Assembly (NCBI RefSeq): GCF_028473645.1
Contig: NZ_CP097269.1
Location: 3,180,001-3,244,000 of the forward strand
Direction of reading: 5' to 3'
DNA: 64,000 nucleotides
Source: Acidovorax sp. GBBC 1281
GTDB taxonomy: Bacteria > Pseudomonadota > Gammaproteobacteria > Burkholderiales > Burkholderiaceae_C
Position numbers and translations under genes: made by a program. Under the pieces are notes generated by a model. It worked only from the letters and a program-made list of their open reading frames with translations. It made no database searches and was not told where the DNA came from. Positions 54,968 to 64,000 of the stretch are shown piece by piece; position 1 is the first letter of the stretch; every line of letters starts with the position of its first letter.

Positions 54968-57331
54968 ATGGAATCCCAGCCGCCGATTTCCAACCATCCC
55001 ACTTCGCCCGCTTCCGCTGCCCAAACCACCAGCGGGCCTGACCACCGCCACACCTGGCAATTCTTTCGCGCCGGTGGCGTGGATCAGGTCACCATCCGCA
55101 CCGGCGCCGACATCGCCCATCTGGCCGAGTTGGACCAGAAACTCTGGGTGGCCCTGGCCTGCCCCACGCGCGGCATCGAGTTCGACCCGCGCACGCTTGA
55201 CCTGATCGACACCGACAAGGACGGGCGCATCCGCCCGCCGGAACTGCTGGCGGCCTGCGCCTGGGCCTGTGCCCGGCTGGGCGACCCCGACCTGCTGGCG
55301 CGGCCGGCCGATGCGCTGGATTTGGAAGCCATCGACACCACCACGGACGAGGGTGCCGCGCTGGTGGCGCAGGCCCTGCGCATCCTCGCGCTGGCCGACC
55401 AGCCCGATGCCACCACCATCACGCTGGCCCAGGTGCTGGAACGCAGCGAACAGCTGAGCGCCATGCGTTTCAACGGCGATGGCGCGATCACGCCGGACAC
55501 GGCGCAGGATGACACGCCGGCGCGGGAGGCGATCGAGCAGATCATCGCCACGCACGGCAGCATGCCCATCGAGCAGAAACCCGTGAAGGGCGTCCCCCAG
55601 GAGGCCCTGAAAGGGGTGGACCGCGCGCATGCCGAAGCCTTCTTTACCGAGGTGGCGAAATGGCACGCCTGGTCGGCCCAGGCCAATGACCGCACCGCCG
55701 GACTGGCGCTCGGCGATCGCACGCTCGCCGCCACGCAGGCGATGAACGCGGTGCGCCACAAAATCGACGATTTCTTCGCGCGGTCCCGGCTCGCCGCCTA
55801 CGATCCGCGCGCGGCGGCGGCACTCAACCCCACACAGGAGGAATACGCCGCGATGGCCGGGGTCGATCTGGATGCATCGTCCCCCGCGGTGGCCGCCCTG
55901 CCCCTGGCGCCCATCGCGCCCCATGGCGCCCTGCACCTGGCGCGCGGCACCAATCCCGCCTGGGCCCAGGCCCTACAGACCTTCCGGGACCAGGCGGTGG
56001 AGCCGCTGCTCGGCCGCCCCGCCGAGGCGCTGACCGAACAAGAGTGGGAGCAGGTGCAGAAGGCCCTGGCCCCCTGCCAGCAATGGCTGGCCGACAAGCC
56101 GGCCACCCGGCTGGATGCGCTCAAGGACGACGCCATCCGCCAGTTGCACGAAAGCGGCGTGCGCGAGCGCGTGATGGGCCTGATCGAGCAGGACGAGGCC
56201 GAGAAGGCGCACAACACGCAGATGCTGGACCTCGAGAAGCTGCTGCGCTTTCGGCGCGACCTGCTCGTGCTGCTGAACAACTTCGTCTCGTTTTCGGCGT
56301 TCTACCAGCGCGAGGGCGCGATCTTCCAGGCCGGAACGCTGTACCTGGACGCGCGCAGCTGCGACCTGACCGTGCAGGTGGCGGATGCGGGCAAGCACGC
56401 CAAGCTCGCCGGGCTGGCCAAGACCTACCTGGCCTACTGCGACTGCACGCGCAAGGGACAGAAGATGACCATCGTGGCGGCGTTCACGGCGGGCGACGTG
56501 GACTTTCTGTTCGTGGGGCGCAACGGCGTCTTCTACGACCGGCAGGGCCACGACTGGGACGCCACCATCACCAAGCTGATCGAGAACCCCACCAGCATCG
56601 CGCAGGCGTTCTTCTCGCCGTACAAGAAATTCCTGCGCATGATCGAGGAGCAGGTGGCCAAGCGGGCCTCGGCCAGCGATGCGCGAGTGGAAAAGTCCCT
56701 GGGTGCCACGGCTGGGCAATTGGCCAACACGCCGCTCAAGGCCGGTAGCACCACCCCCGCCGCCTCCACCGTGGTGGAGCCCGGGCGCCGCACCGACGTG
56801 GGCACGGTGGCGGCGATCGGCGTGGCGCTGGGCAGCATCAGCGCGGTGCTGGTGGGCATCTTCGGCAAGTTCGTGGACCTGGGGGTGTGGATTCCGCTGG
56901 CGCTCGTCGGCATCGTGCTGGCCATTTCCGGGCCGAGCATGCTGATCGCGTGGCTCAAGCTGCGCCAGCGCAGCCTAGGGCCGATCCTGGACGCGAGCGG
57001 CTGGGCCATCAACGGCCGCATGCGCATCAACACGCGGCTGGGGGGCTCACTGTCGCAGACGGCCCGGGTACCGGCCAATGCGCGACGACTTCTGGACGAC
57101 CCATTCGCCGAGTCGCGCCGGCCGGTGTGGCTGGCGGCGGGGGGATTGCTGGTCGTCGCCGTGCTGGCGGTGGCCGCCTGGCGCTGGTACCGGCTGGAGC
57201 ATGCGCCGGCACCGGTCCCTGTCGCCGCGCCCGTTGCCGCCACGGGCAATGCACCTGGCACGGCAGCCCCCGGTGCGCCGGCAGCGTCGGTGCCTGTGGC
57301 GCCCCCCGTGCCTGCCTCGGCCGCGCGCTGA
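54968..57331 (+). CDS. Uncharacterised membrane protein with an EF-hand-like loop
   Basis: 787 aa, family not recognised. Residues 81-92 (DTDKDGRIRPPE) match a canonical EF-hand calcium loop, and a weaker NGDGAIT loop lies near 169-175. The large middle part (about 180-600) is soluble and helical with a conserved-looking Cys/Lys region (LAYCDCTRKGQKMTIVAAF). Two hydrophobic helices at about 613-660, a third at about 719-740 and a Pro/Ala/Val-rich tail close the protein. ATG 54968 was chosen over GTG 54923 because homology-like composition begins after it; neither has a clear ribosome site. It converges on aroC. Confidence 0.75.
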   Translation: MESQPPISNHPTSPASAAQTTSGPDHRHTWQFFRAGGVDQVTIRTGADIAHLAELDQKLWVALACPTRGIEFDPRTLDLIDTDKDGRIRPPELLAACAWACARLGDPDLLARPADALDLEAIDTTTDEGAALVAQALRILALADQPDATTITLAQVLERSEQLSAMRFNGDGAITPDTAQDDTPAREAIEQIIATHGSMPIEQKPVKGVPQEALKGVDRAHAEAFFTEVAKWHAWSAQANDRTAGLALGDRTLAATQAMNAVRHKIDDFFARSRLAAYDPRAAAALNPTQEEYAAMAGVDLDASSPAVAALPLAPIAPHGALHLARGTNPAWAQALQTFRDQAVEPLLGRPAEALTEQEWEQVQKALAPCQQWLADKPATRLDALKDDAIRQLHESGVRERVMGLIEQDEAEKAHNTQMLDLEKLLRFRRDLLVLLNNFVSFSAFYQREGAIFQAGTLYLDARSCDLTVQVADAGKHAKLAGLAKTYLAYCDCTRKGQKMTIVAAFTAGDVDFLFVGRNGVFYDRQGHDWDATITKLIENPTSIAQAFFSPYKKFLRMIEEQVAKRASASDARVEKSLGATAGQLANTPLKAGSTTPAASTVVEPGRRTDVGTVAAIGVALGSISAVLVGIFGKFVDLGVWIPLALVGIVLAISGPSMLIAWLKLRQRSLGPILDASGWAINGRMRINTRLGGSLSQTARVPANARRLLDDPFAESRRPVWLAAGGLLVVAVLAVAAWRWYRLEHAPAPVPVAAPVAATGNAPGTAAPGAPAASVPVAPPVPASAAR

Positions 57332-57361
57332 GGCGCAGCAGGCGGCCCGAGGGCCTCAGGC

Positions 57362-58459
57362 TCAGAGAAACGATGCCTGGATCGGCGGCACCGGCGGCTC
57401 GACGTCGCCGCACTGGCCGCGATGGCGCAGGGCATGGTCCATCACGACCAGCGCCAGCAGGGCCTCGGCGATGGGCGCGGCGCGGATGCCCACGCAGGGG
57501 TCGTGCCGGCCCTTGGTGATGACCTCGGTGCTCTGGCCGTGCACGTCGATGGATTCGCGCGGGCTGATGATGGAGCTGGTGGGCTTGATGGCCAGCGACA
57601 CTTCGATGTCCTGTCCCGTGCTGATGCCGCCCAGCACGCCGCCGGCGTTGTTGCTGGCAAAGCCCCGGGGCGTGAGCGAATCGCCGTGCGTGGTGCCGCG
57701 CTGCGCCACACTGGCAAAGCCCGCGCCGATCTCTACGCCCTTGACGGCGTTCAGGCCCATCATCGCGTGGGCGATGTCGGCATCCAGCTTGTCGTACAGC
57801 GGCTCGCCCAGGCCCACCGGCACGCCCGTGGCCTGCACGCGGATGCGCGCGCCGCACGAATCGCCCGACTTGCGCAGCGCGTCCATGTAGTCCTCGTACG
57901 CGGACACATCGGCGACCGGCGCGAAGAACGGGTTCTGGGGCACGTGGTCCCAGCTTTCGAACGGAATGGCCAGTTCGCCGATCTGCGTCATGCAGGCGCG
58001 AAAGCGAACGCCGTATTTCTCGGACAGCCACTTCTTGGCGACCGCGCCGGCCGCCACCGTGGGAGCGGTGAGCCGCGCCGACGAACGCCCGCCGCCGCGC
58101 GGGTCGCGGATGCCGAATTTGTGCCAGTAGGTGTAGTCGGCGTGGCCGGGGCGAAAGCTCTCGGCGATGTTGGAGTAGTCCTTGCTGCGCTGGTCGGTGT
58201 TGCGGATCAGCAGGGCGATGGGCGTGCCGGTGGTCTTGCCTTCGTACACGCCGGAGAGGATCTCGACCGTGTCGGCCTCGTTGCGCTGGGTGACGTGGCG
58301 GCTGGTGCCGGGGCGGCGGCGGTCCAGGTCGGCCTGGATGTCCGCCTCGGACAGTGGCATGCCGGGGGGGCAGCCGTCGATCACGCAGCCGATGGCCGGG
58401 CCGTGGGATTCACCGAAGTTGGTGACTGCGAATAGGGTGCCGAGTGTGTTGCCGCTCAT
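57362..58459 (-). CDS. aroC: Chorismate synthase AroC
   Basis: 365-aa FMN-dependent enzyme for the last shikimate-pathway step, making chorismate. Signatures are [18 protein letters not shown] near the N-terminus, [14 protein letters not shown], and [14 protein letters not shown]; a late [14 protein letters not shown] stretch is also typical. The start is ATG 58459; the length is normal. Confidence 0.97.
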   Translation of the reverse strand: MSGNTLGTLFAVTNFGESHGPAIGCVIDGCPPGMPLSEADIQADLDRRRPGTSRHVTQRNEADTVEILSGVYEGKTTGTPIALLIRNTDQRSKDYSNIAESFRPGHADYTYWHKFGIRDPRGGGRSSARLTAPTVAAGAVAKKWLSEKYGVRFRACMTQIGELAIPFESWDHVPQNPFFAPVADVSAYEDYMDALRKSGDSCGARIRVQATGVPVGLGEPLYDKLDADIAHAMMGLNAVKGVEIGAGFASVAQRGTTHGDSLTPRGFASNNAGGVLGGISTGQDIEVSLAIKPTSSIISPRESIDVHGQSTEVITKGRHDPCVGIRAAPIAEALLALVVMDHALRHRGQCGDVEPPVPPIQASFL

Positions 58460-58518
58460 GGGGCGCGATTATCACCGAGCCTTGCGGCCCGGCCCGAACC
58501 ATCCCACCCCGCGCCAAA

Positions 58519-58537
58519 TGCTATTAAAAACATAGCA
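58519..58537. repeat. Dispersed palindrome GCTAT-N7-ATAGC, copy 5
   Basis: TGCTAT, TAAAAAC, ATAGCA in the 130-bp gap between the CBS-domain gene and aroC. Confidence 0.8.
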
Positions 58538-58589
58538 ACCCAGGCAATCGATACCCCGGCATGGGGCCTGTTGGGCTTGAAGGGAACGA

Positions 58590-59045
58590 TCAGACCGCCG
58601 GGCGGGCGTCTTCCTCGGGCCAGTCGCGGATGTAGGCCTTGAGCATCTTGTTCTCGAAGTTCTGGGCATCCACGACGGCCTTGGCGACGTCGTAGAAGCT
58701 GATCACGCCCATGAGCATCTTCTTGTCCATCACCGGCATGTAGCGGGCATGGCGGTTGAGCATCATGCGGCGCACCTCGTCCATGTCGGTCTCGAGCGTG
58801 CAGGTGAGCGGTGCGTCGTCCATGGCGGTGCGCACGAGCAGGGTGCCGACCGAACCGCCGTTCTTCACCACGGCCTGGATCACTTCGCGGAAGGTGAGCA
58901 TGCCCACCAGGTCACCCAGATCCATGACCACGAGCGAGCCGATGTCCTTTTCGGACATGATTTCAGCGGCCTGGGACAGCGGCTCGTCGGCGTTGACGGT
59001 GTAGAGGGTGTTGCCTTTGACGCGAAGGATGTCGCTGACTTTCAT
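58590..59045 (-). CDS. CBS-domain protein
   Basis: 151-aa protein made of two CBS motifs (about residues 5-60 and 75-130), for example ILRVKGNTLYTVNADEPLSQAA and RMMLNRHARYMPVMDKKMLMG. Paired CBS motifs form a Bateman module that binds adenosyl nucleotides and often acts as an energy or ionic-strength sensor. No catalytic domain is attached, so it probably regulates a partner. The start is ATG 59045 with GGAG about 10 bases upstream; the longer frame to 59108 lacks similarity. It is divergent from the sulfhydrylase gene, sharing a 97-bp promoter region. Confidence 0.92.
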   Translation of the reverse strand: MKVSDILRVKGNTLYTVNADEPLSQAAEIMSEKDIGSLVVMDLGDLVGMLTFREVIQAVVKNGGSVGTLLVRTAMDDAPLTCTLETDMDEVRRMMLNRHARYMPVMDKKMLMGVISFYDVAKAVVDAQNFENKMLKAYIRDWPEEDARPAV

Positions 59046-59142
59046 GGGGGAGGTCTCCGTGGTGCGCTCCAGGGCGCTGCTGGCTGAATCCTGCGCAATA
59101 TAGCCCACAATGCGGCGCTTACCCCCTACAGAGGAGACACGG

Positions 59143-60453
59143 ATGCCCGGTTACTCAGACCCTGGCTTCGACACACTGGCGCTGCACGCGGGCGCCTCGC
59201 CCGACCCGGCCACCGGGGCGCGCGCCGTTCCCATCCACCTCACGACGTCGTTCGTGTTCGAGTCGAGCGACCACGCGGCCGCGCTGTTCAACCTGGAACG
59301 CCCGGGCCACGTGTACAGCCGCATCAGCAACCCCACCAACGCCGTGCTGGAGCAGCGCGTGGCCGCCCTGGAAGGCGGCGTGGGCGCCATCGCGGTGGCC
59401 AGCGGCCAGGCCGCGCTGCACCTTGCGATCTGCACGCTGATGGGCGCGGGCGGCCACATCGTGGCCAGCACCGCGCTGTATGGCGGATCGCAGAACCTGC
59501 TGCACTACACGCTGGCACGCTTCGGCATCGAGACCACCTTCGTCGCCCCGGGCGACATCGACGGCTGGCGCGCCGCGGCGCGGCCCAACACCCGCCTGTT
59601 CTTCGGCGAGACCGTGGGCAACCCAGGCCTGGACGTGCTGGACATTCCCACGGTGAGCGCCATCGCGCACGAGGCCGGCGTGCCGCTGCTGGTGGACTCC
59701 ACCCTCACCTCGCCGTGGCTCATGCGGCCCTTCGAGCACGGTGCGGACCTGGTGTACCACTCGGCCACCAAGTTCCTGTCGGGCCACGGCACCGTGATCG
59801 GCGGGATCGTGGTGGACGGCGGCAGCTTCGACTGGGAGGGCCCGCGCACCGCGGGGCGCTTCGCCGAACTGACGCAGCCCTACGACGGCTTTCACAACAT
59901 GGTGTTCACCGAGGAAAGCACCGTGGGCGCCTTCCTGCTGCGCGCGCGGCGCGAGGGCCTGCGCGACTTCGGCGCGTGCATGAGCCCGCACACGGCCTGG
60001 CTGATCCTGCAGGGCATCGAGACGCTGCCGCTGCGCATGGAGCGCCACATGCGCAATACGCAGCAGGTGGTGGAGTTCCTGGCCAGCCACCCCTTCGTCT
60101 CGCGCGTGGGGCACCCGATGCTCGATTCGCACCCCAGCCACGCGCTGGCGCAAAAGCTGCTGCCGCGCGGCGCGGGATCGGTGTTCAGCTTCGACCTGAA
60201 GGGCAACCGCGCGCAGGGCAAAAAGTTCATCGAAACGCTGAAGGTCTTCAGCCACCTGGCCAACGTGGGCGACTGCCGCAGCCTGGTGATCCACCCGGCC
60301 AGCACCACGCACTTTCGCATGAGCGACGAAGCGCTCGCCCAGGCCGGCATCTCGCAGGGCACGATCCGCCTGTCGATCGGCCTGGAAGATGCGGACGACC
60401 TCATCGACGACCTGCAGCGCGCGCTGAAAGCCGCAGAAAAGGCAGGTGCGTGA
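59143..60453 (+). CDS. O-acetyl/O-succinylhomoserine sulfhydrylase (PLP, Cys/Met family)
   Basis: 436-aa PLP enzyme of the cystathionine-gamma-synthase family. PLP lysine Lys210 lies in YHSATKFLSGHGTVIGG, and YSRISNPTNAVLEQRVAALEG is the family start. The length and the AEL-type insert after the lysine (DGGSFDWEG) favour O-acetylhomoserine sulfhydrylase (MetY-like), which makes homocysteine from O-acylhomoserine and sulfide. GAGGAGACACGG precedes ATG 59143. The stop overlaps the hydrolase start. The symbol is left empty because metY and metZ cannot be separated with certainty. Confidence 0.93.
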   Translation: MPGYSDPGFDTLALHAGASPDPATGARAVPIHLTTSFVFESSDHAAALFNLERPGHVYSRISNPTNAVLEQRVAALEGGVGAIAVASGQAALHLAICTLMGAGGHIVASTALYGGSQNLLHYTLARFGIETTFVAPGDIDGWRAAARPNTRLFFGETVGNPGLDVLDIPTVSAIAHEAGVPLLVDSTLTSPWLMRPFEHGADLVYHSATKFLSGHGTVIGGIVVDGGSFDWEGPRTAGRFAELTQPYDGFHNMVFTEESTVGAFLLRARREGLRDFGACMSPHTAWLILQGIETLPLRMERHMRNTQQVVEFLASHPFVSRVGHPMLDSHPSHALAQKLLPRGAGSVFSFDLKGNRAQGKKFIETLKVFSHLANVGDCRSLVIHPASTTHFRMSDEALAQAGISQGTIRLSIGLEDADDLIDDLQRALKAAEKAGA

Positions 60454-61262
60454 TGCGCATCACCGTCAACGGCCACGGCACCTACTGCTACACCGGCGGC
60501 AAGGCGTTCGACGCGGCCAAGCCGACCGTCGTCTTCATCCACGGCGTGCTCAACGACCACAGCGTGTGGGCGCTGCAAAGCCGCTATTTCGCCAACCACG
60601 GCTGGAACGTGCTGGCGGTGGACCTGCCGGGCCACTGCCGCAGCGAGGGCGATGCGCCCGAAAGCGTCGAGCAGGCGGCCGGCTTCATCGCCGCGCTGCT
60701 GGATGCGGCCGGCGTGGCGCGCGCCGCGCTGGTGGGCCACAGCTGGGGATCGCTGATCGCGCTGGAGGCCGCCGCCCGACTGCAGGACCGCATCACGCAC
60801 CTGGTGCTGGTGGGCACCGCCTACCCGATGAAGGTGTCCCCCGCCCTCATCGAGTCGGCACTGAACACGCCCGAGAAGGCGCTGCGCATGGTGAACGTGT
60901 TCTCGCGCAGCACGCTGGCCTCGCCATCGGGCGCGGGCTTCTGGGCCTATGGCGCGGGCATGGCCCTGGGCCGCCGCGTGCTGCGCAGCAACCCGGCCGT
61001 GAACGTGTTCCACCGCGGCTTTCTGGCCTGCGACCGCTATGCGGGCGGCGAGGCGGCCATCGCTCAGATCACCTGCCCGGTGCTGTTCGCCCTGGGCGCG
61101 CACGACCAGATGACCAACCCGAAGGCGGCGCAGGGCCTGATCGCGGCGGCGCGCGCGGCCGGCAAGGCGGTGCAGGTGGCAAGCCTGCCGGTCGGCCACC
61201 ACCAGATGACGGAGGCGCCGGACGCCACGTTGTTCGCGATCCGGGACTTCCTCGCGGCCTAG
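60453..61262 (+). CDS. Alpha/beta hydrolase
   Basis: 269-aa alpha/beta-hydrolase-fold protein. The oxyanion strand FIHGVLNDHSVW, nucleophile elbow GHSWGS (catalytic Ser), Asp in LFALGAHDQMTNP and final His in PVGHHQMTEAP form a complete triad. The ATG at 60453 shares its A with the sulfhydrylase stop (TGATG), so translation is coupled. The substrate is unknown; the pairing suggests an ester or acyl-homoserine-related compound, but this is only context. Confidence 0.91.
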   Translation: MRITVNGHGTYCYTGGKAFDAAKPTVVFIHGVLNDHSVWALQSRYFANHGWNVLAVDLPGHCRSEGDAPESVEQAAGFIAALLDAAGVARAALVGHSWGSLIALEAAARLQDRITHLVLVGTAYPMKVSPALIESALNTPEKALRMVNVFSRSTLASPSGAGFWAYGAGMALGRRVLRSNPAVNVFHRGFLACDRYAGGEAAIAQITCPVLFALGAHDQMTNPKAAQGLIAAARAAGKAVQVASLPVGHHQMTEAPDATLFAIRDFLAA

Positions 61263-61267
61263 CGGTT

Positions 61268-62716
61268 TTACGAACGGCCCGTGGACGTGCCCAGCGTGCG
61301 CACGACCTTCAGCACCAGATTGCGCGCACTGTCTTCCTCGGAGCTGATCACGAGCCAACGCCCCGCGCCGTCCCGGAGCACCTCGCGCGGCTCTGCGCTG
61401 GTCGGCCGGTCCTGAATGGAAGTCGCCACGTTGGTGTCATTGTTGGCCAGTGCACCGTTGCCGGTCAGGCTCGTCCACACCGCACGGAACCGGCGTGCAG
61501 TGGTGCCCGCTGCCGCGCTTTCCTCGATGGCGCCGAAGGCCTTCATGCTTTCGTCGCTCTGGACGAAGAAGGATTTGAGGCGATAGTTGGCAGGAAGCGC
61601 CACGCGCTCGATGCCTTTGTCGCCAAAGGACGTGTCGAGCGCGCCATTGGCACTGAACTTGGCGACGCTGAGATGGCAGTCGCTGCCCGCGCAGGTTCTG
61701 GCAGCGACGACAAATCCGCCATCGGGATGGGACGCGAGTTGGTATTCCTCCAAATCCGCCCCGAAGGACGTCCAGCCACCAGAGGTCTGCGCTTGCGTCG
61801 CGCCCGCGTGCACCGCGACGCAAAGCCCGGGGTCGGATCGGGGGTCTGCGTAGAGCCGGCCACCCAGTTGGCCTGCGGTGATGATGCTGCCGTTGCGCAG
61901 CGCCAGCAGCGCCAGCACCGCCGCGCCGCTGGCCTCGCAGGGCGCAGGCGGCTGCGATGCCGTCGGTTGATTGAACGCGGCATCGGGGATTCCGTCCGCA
62001 GACAGGCGGCGCAAAGAACGCCCGAACACTTGCAGGATGGGGCGGTCGTTGGACGTCAGCAGAACGGGTTTCTGATCGGGCTGGATCGCCAGCGCGAGGT
62101 TACTGAAATTGGTGGAGAGGAAGCCCTCCGCGATGCCCTGGGTGCCGAACGTGCTGTCGACCGCCCCGTTCGCGGTGAGGCCGACCACGGTGTGGTGCCA
62201 TGTGCCGGGCTCCCCGGACGCCGTCAGGCACCGGGTCTGGTAGGACGGTGAGAAACACGGTTCGTGCGCCTGAACCGCCACCAGGATTCTGCCGTCGGCC
62301 TGGAGTCGAACATCGCTGATCGACTCGTACCCCTTGACGGAAAACCGTGCTTCGCCGTTTTGGCCGAAGCCCCTGTCGACGTTTCCGTCGGCGCTCATTC
62401 GCACGACAAAGGTCTGCGTGGCGAGCAGTGATCCGAAACCCGAAGGGGCTTCGGGGACCGCGACCCTGCTGCCTGCGATCAGCAGCCTGCCATCCGGCTG
62501 CACGCCCAAGCTGGCGAAGGATGGCGTGCCGAGGGGGAAGGTGGCCACGCCGGCTTCGCCGTACGTGGTGTCGACTTTCAGGGCATCGGACAGAGCAACC
62601 GTGGTGGATCCCGATCCGCCGCCACAGGCCGTCAACCCGACCCCCACCAGGCAACTCGCCAGCCAGACATGGTGCCTCGGTCGTTGGAAAATACGCCCGG
62701 TATCGAGTCGATGCAT
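61268..62716 (-). CDS. Lipoprotein with delta-60-type beta-propeller repeats
   Basis: 482-aa exported lipoprotein. A signal peptide ends in lipobox LTAC with Cys31, followed by a GGGSGS linker. The mature part contains repeats of the delta-60 type, for example VRMSADGNVDRGFGQNGEA, VGLTANGAVDSTFGTQGIA and AKFSANGALDTSFGDKGIE, alternating with VQPDGRLLIAG-type strands, predicting a beta-propeller on the cell surface or periplasmic membrane face. The function is unknown. ATG 62716 has GGAGGGG 6 bases upstream; earlier in-frame starts are less well placed. It is divergent from the DUF3396-like gene and ends 5 bp from the convergent hydrolase gene. Confidence 0.85.
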   Translation of the reverse strand: MHRLDTGRIFQRPRHHVWLASCLVGVGLTACGGGSGSTTVALSDALKVDTTYGEAGVATFPLGTPSFASLGVQPDGRLLIAGSRVAVPEAPSGFGSLLATQTFVVRMSADGNVDRGFGQNGEARFSVKGYESISDVRLQADGRILVAVQAHEPCFSPSYQTRCLTASGEPGTWHHTVVGLTANGAVDSTFGTQGIAEGFLSTNFSNLALAIQPDQKPVLLTSNDRPILQVFGRSLRRLSADGIPDAAFNQPTASQPPAPCEASGAAVLALLALRNGSIITAGQLGGRLYADPRSDPGLCVAVHAGATQAQTSGGWTSFGADLEEYQLASHPDGGFVVAARTCAGSDCHLSVAKFSANGALDTSFGDKGIERVALPANYRLKSFFVQSDESMKAFGAIEESAAAGTTARRFRAVWTSLTGNGALANNDTNVATSIQDRPTSAEPREVLRDGAGRWLVISSEEDSARNLVLKVVRTLGTSTGRS

Positions 62717-62896
62717 GCCAAACCCCTCCATCGATTGAAGAACCCTTTGCAGGACATTCTGCATGACGGGTCGCTGGGTTTTCACTGGGCGGGCTTGCAT
62801 TGTGTGGGATTGGGTAACGCCCGCCGAAGGATCTGCGATAGATTCCGCCCTTCCGGGCAGCCCCCCGGTACGGAACAATGTGAAGGGAGGCAACCG
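62717..62896. promoter_or_regulatory. Divergent promoter region
   Basis: 180 bp between the lipoprotein gene (minus) and the DUF3396-like gene (plus). It should contain both promoters; no clear hexamer pair or palindrome was found. Confidence 0.4.
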
Positions 62897-63841
62897 ATGC
62901 GTGAGTTTCTGATATGGGAAAACGAACCGGTCGCCGTGCCCGCTTTTCGGTCGATCGCGATCGTGGAGGGCACGATCCACGCCCCCACCATCGCCCCGCA
63001 CCTTCGCAAGCTCTACGCCCAGTTCGAAGCGCGCTTCGGCACGTCGGCGAACGAAACCTCGTACCACTTTCCCGGCTACAAGGGCAAGATCCGCCCGGCG
63101 ACGCCGCGCATCCTGAGCGACGGCCGTGCCTATCTCGCCCAGGACAGCGGAACCCCGTATGGCGAGGGGCTGCGCCGCTACGGCCACGCGCTCGCCGACT
63201 TCCCTCACCCCGGCCTGCCGTTCTTCGGCATCGAGCAGCGCAGCGGCCGTTTCTTTCTGGAGACCGCGATACCGCAAGACTCGCCCCATTGGCACGAATT
63301 CGCGCAGGAAGTCAGCGCGACCTTGATGGCACTGCCCACCATCAGCGGCACGATGGGCATGGGACGATTTCTTCCGCCCCACAAAAGCAGCCTCAGGTTC
63401 CTGTTGAGCGCCGATTCGGAGCGCCATCGTGCCGCGTTCAGCACCGACGCCGACATGGTGGAACGCGCGCTTCGCAGGCAAGGTTCACCGCATCGGTGGA
63501 AGGCGGGAGAAGAAGCCGGTATTGCCGATGTGGGCTGGCGAACGTTCATCGGCCGCGAATACTGGGACCGGATCGAACCCGCATTGGCCGAGCTGGCCCG
63601 CGACCCCGACATCGCGATCGAGCGATCCACCCACCTTCTCTCGATCACGGCCGGCGATCGCCCGATCTGGGGCGCGCCCGACGAAACCGGTGCGTTGCGA
63701 CCGTTTCGAACAGTCGCCCACGCGCTTGCGCCCGTCCGCCAGCCCCTCGGCGCCGCCCGGGCCTTCTGGTTCGGTGGTGGGGCCACCGACGATCATGATG
63801 ATCGGGTCGCGGCGTACCTCACCCGTTTGGACCCGGCTTAG
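62897..63841 (+). CDS. DUF3396-like protein (type VI immunity-like family)
   Basis: 314-aa soluble protein without signal peptide or membrane helix. The composition and segments such as YRRYGHALADFPHPG-like LRRYGHALADFPHPGLPFFG and SGTMGMGRFLPPHKSSLRF recall DUF3396 proteins, some of which are annotated as type VI secretion immunity proteins. The identification is from memory of the family and is tentative. GGGAGG sits 6 bases before ATG 62897. No effector or secretion gene is seen in the window, so an orphan immunity gene is possible. Confidence 0.6.
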   Translation: MREFLIWENEPVAVPAFRSIAIVEGTIHAPTIAPHLRKLYAQFEARFGTSANETSYHFPGYKGKIRPATPRILSDGRAYLAQDSGTPYGEGLRRYGHALADFPHPGLPFFGIEQRSGRFFLETAIPQDSPHWHEFAQEVSATLMALPTISGTMGMGRFLPPHKSSLRFLLSADSERHRAAFSTDADMVERALRRQGSPHRWKAGEEAGIADVGWRTFIGREYWDRIEPALAELARDPDIAIERSTHLLSITAGDRPIWGAPDETGALRPFRTVAHALAPVRQPLGAARAFWFGGGATDDHDDRVAAYLTRLDPA

Positions 63842-64000
63842 GGTTCCGCCCGCCGCACAGGCGCTTTCATGCTGCGCACTGCCATTCAGAGTAAAAAGCG
63901 GTCCATGCCCTAGTACTCATTGCCCTTGAAGCTATTGATTTAATAGCACTCCAGCAATCATCCCCGTGCGGATGCCCCTGCGGAAAAGCCATCGGGCCTA
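63842..64000. other. 3' end of the window, non-coding
   Basis: 159 bp after the DUF3396-like gene. Apart from the GCTAT-N7-ATAGC palindrome at 63931-63947 nothing was recognised. Confidence 0.5.
63931..63947. repeat. Dispersed palindrome GCTAT-N7-ATAGC, copy 6
   Basis: GCTAT, TGATTTA, ATAGC, 90 bp after the DUF3396-like gene. Confidence 0.8.

Overview
The window looks like chromosomal DNA of a GC-rich betaproteobacterium, most likely a Comamonadaceae member close to Acidovorax. This is inferred from protein resemblance, gene content and a short intergenic palindrome, not from a database search. No insertion sequence, prophage or CRISPR array was seen. Both window edges lie inside ordinary chromosome: the left edge cuts hutG, and the right edge ends in a non-coding stretch.

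Region 1 (1-14840, all minus strand) is a large histidine-utilisation (hut) cluster. In transcription order it holds a NitT/TauT-type ABC transporter, hutC, hutH, hutU, an IclR-family regulator, a polar-amino-acid-type ABC transporter, a phytanoyl-CoA-dioxygenase-like gene, hutD, hutI, hutF and hutG. HutF plus HutG means the five-step route through formylglutamate. Two near-identical 14-bp inverted repeats, one before the NitT transporter and one before hutH, are candidate HutC operators. hutH carries a 4-bp tandem duplication that splits the reading frame near its C-terminus.

Region 2 (15310-27207, plus strand) is a signalling cluster. It begins with a stressosome module: RsbR, RsbS, RsbT and an RsbX-like phosphatase fused to an RsbT-like ATPase domain. 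Three histidine kinases follow, two of them hybrids with receiver domains. Then come a heme oxygenase and a bacteriophytochrome overlapping by ATGA, and a single-domain response regulator. No sigma factor or RsbV/RsbW pair is present, so the output is probably two-component phosphotransfer. A MarR regulator follows.

Region 3 (28588-40292, plus strand) is a glycogen/trehalose operon: glgC, glgX, treZ, a malQ-treY fusion and glgA. Every junction is a 4-bp ATGA overlap. No glgB lies in the window. A 540-bp leader rich in inverted repeats precedes glgC.

Region 4 (40419-57331) holds mostly housekeeping and unknown genes: a small ORF, an SDR oxidoreductase, RNase R, two identical tRNA-Leu(CAG) genes each with its own terminator, a DUF349 protein, a DUF748/AsmA-like envelope protein, a lytic transglycosylase, glyA, nrdR and an EF-hand-like membrane protein. 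Upstream of the DUF748 gene, a minus-strand promoter-like site, several hairpins and an intrinsic terminator suggest an unannotated RNA or a transcription-attenuating leader.

Region 5 (57362-63841) holds aroC, a CBS-domain protein, an O-acylhomoserine sulfhydrylase with an alpha/beta hydrolase, a beta-propeller-like lipoprotein and a DUF3396-like protein. A 17-bp palindrome GCTAT-N7-ATAGC occurs six times in gaps between genes across the whole window.
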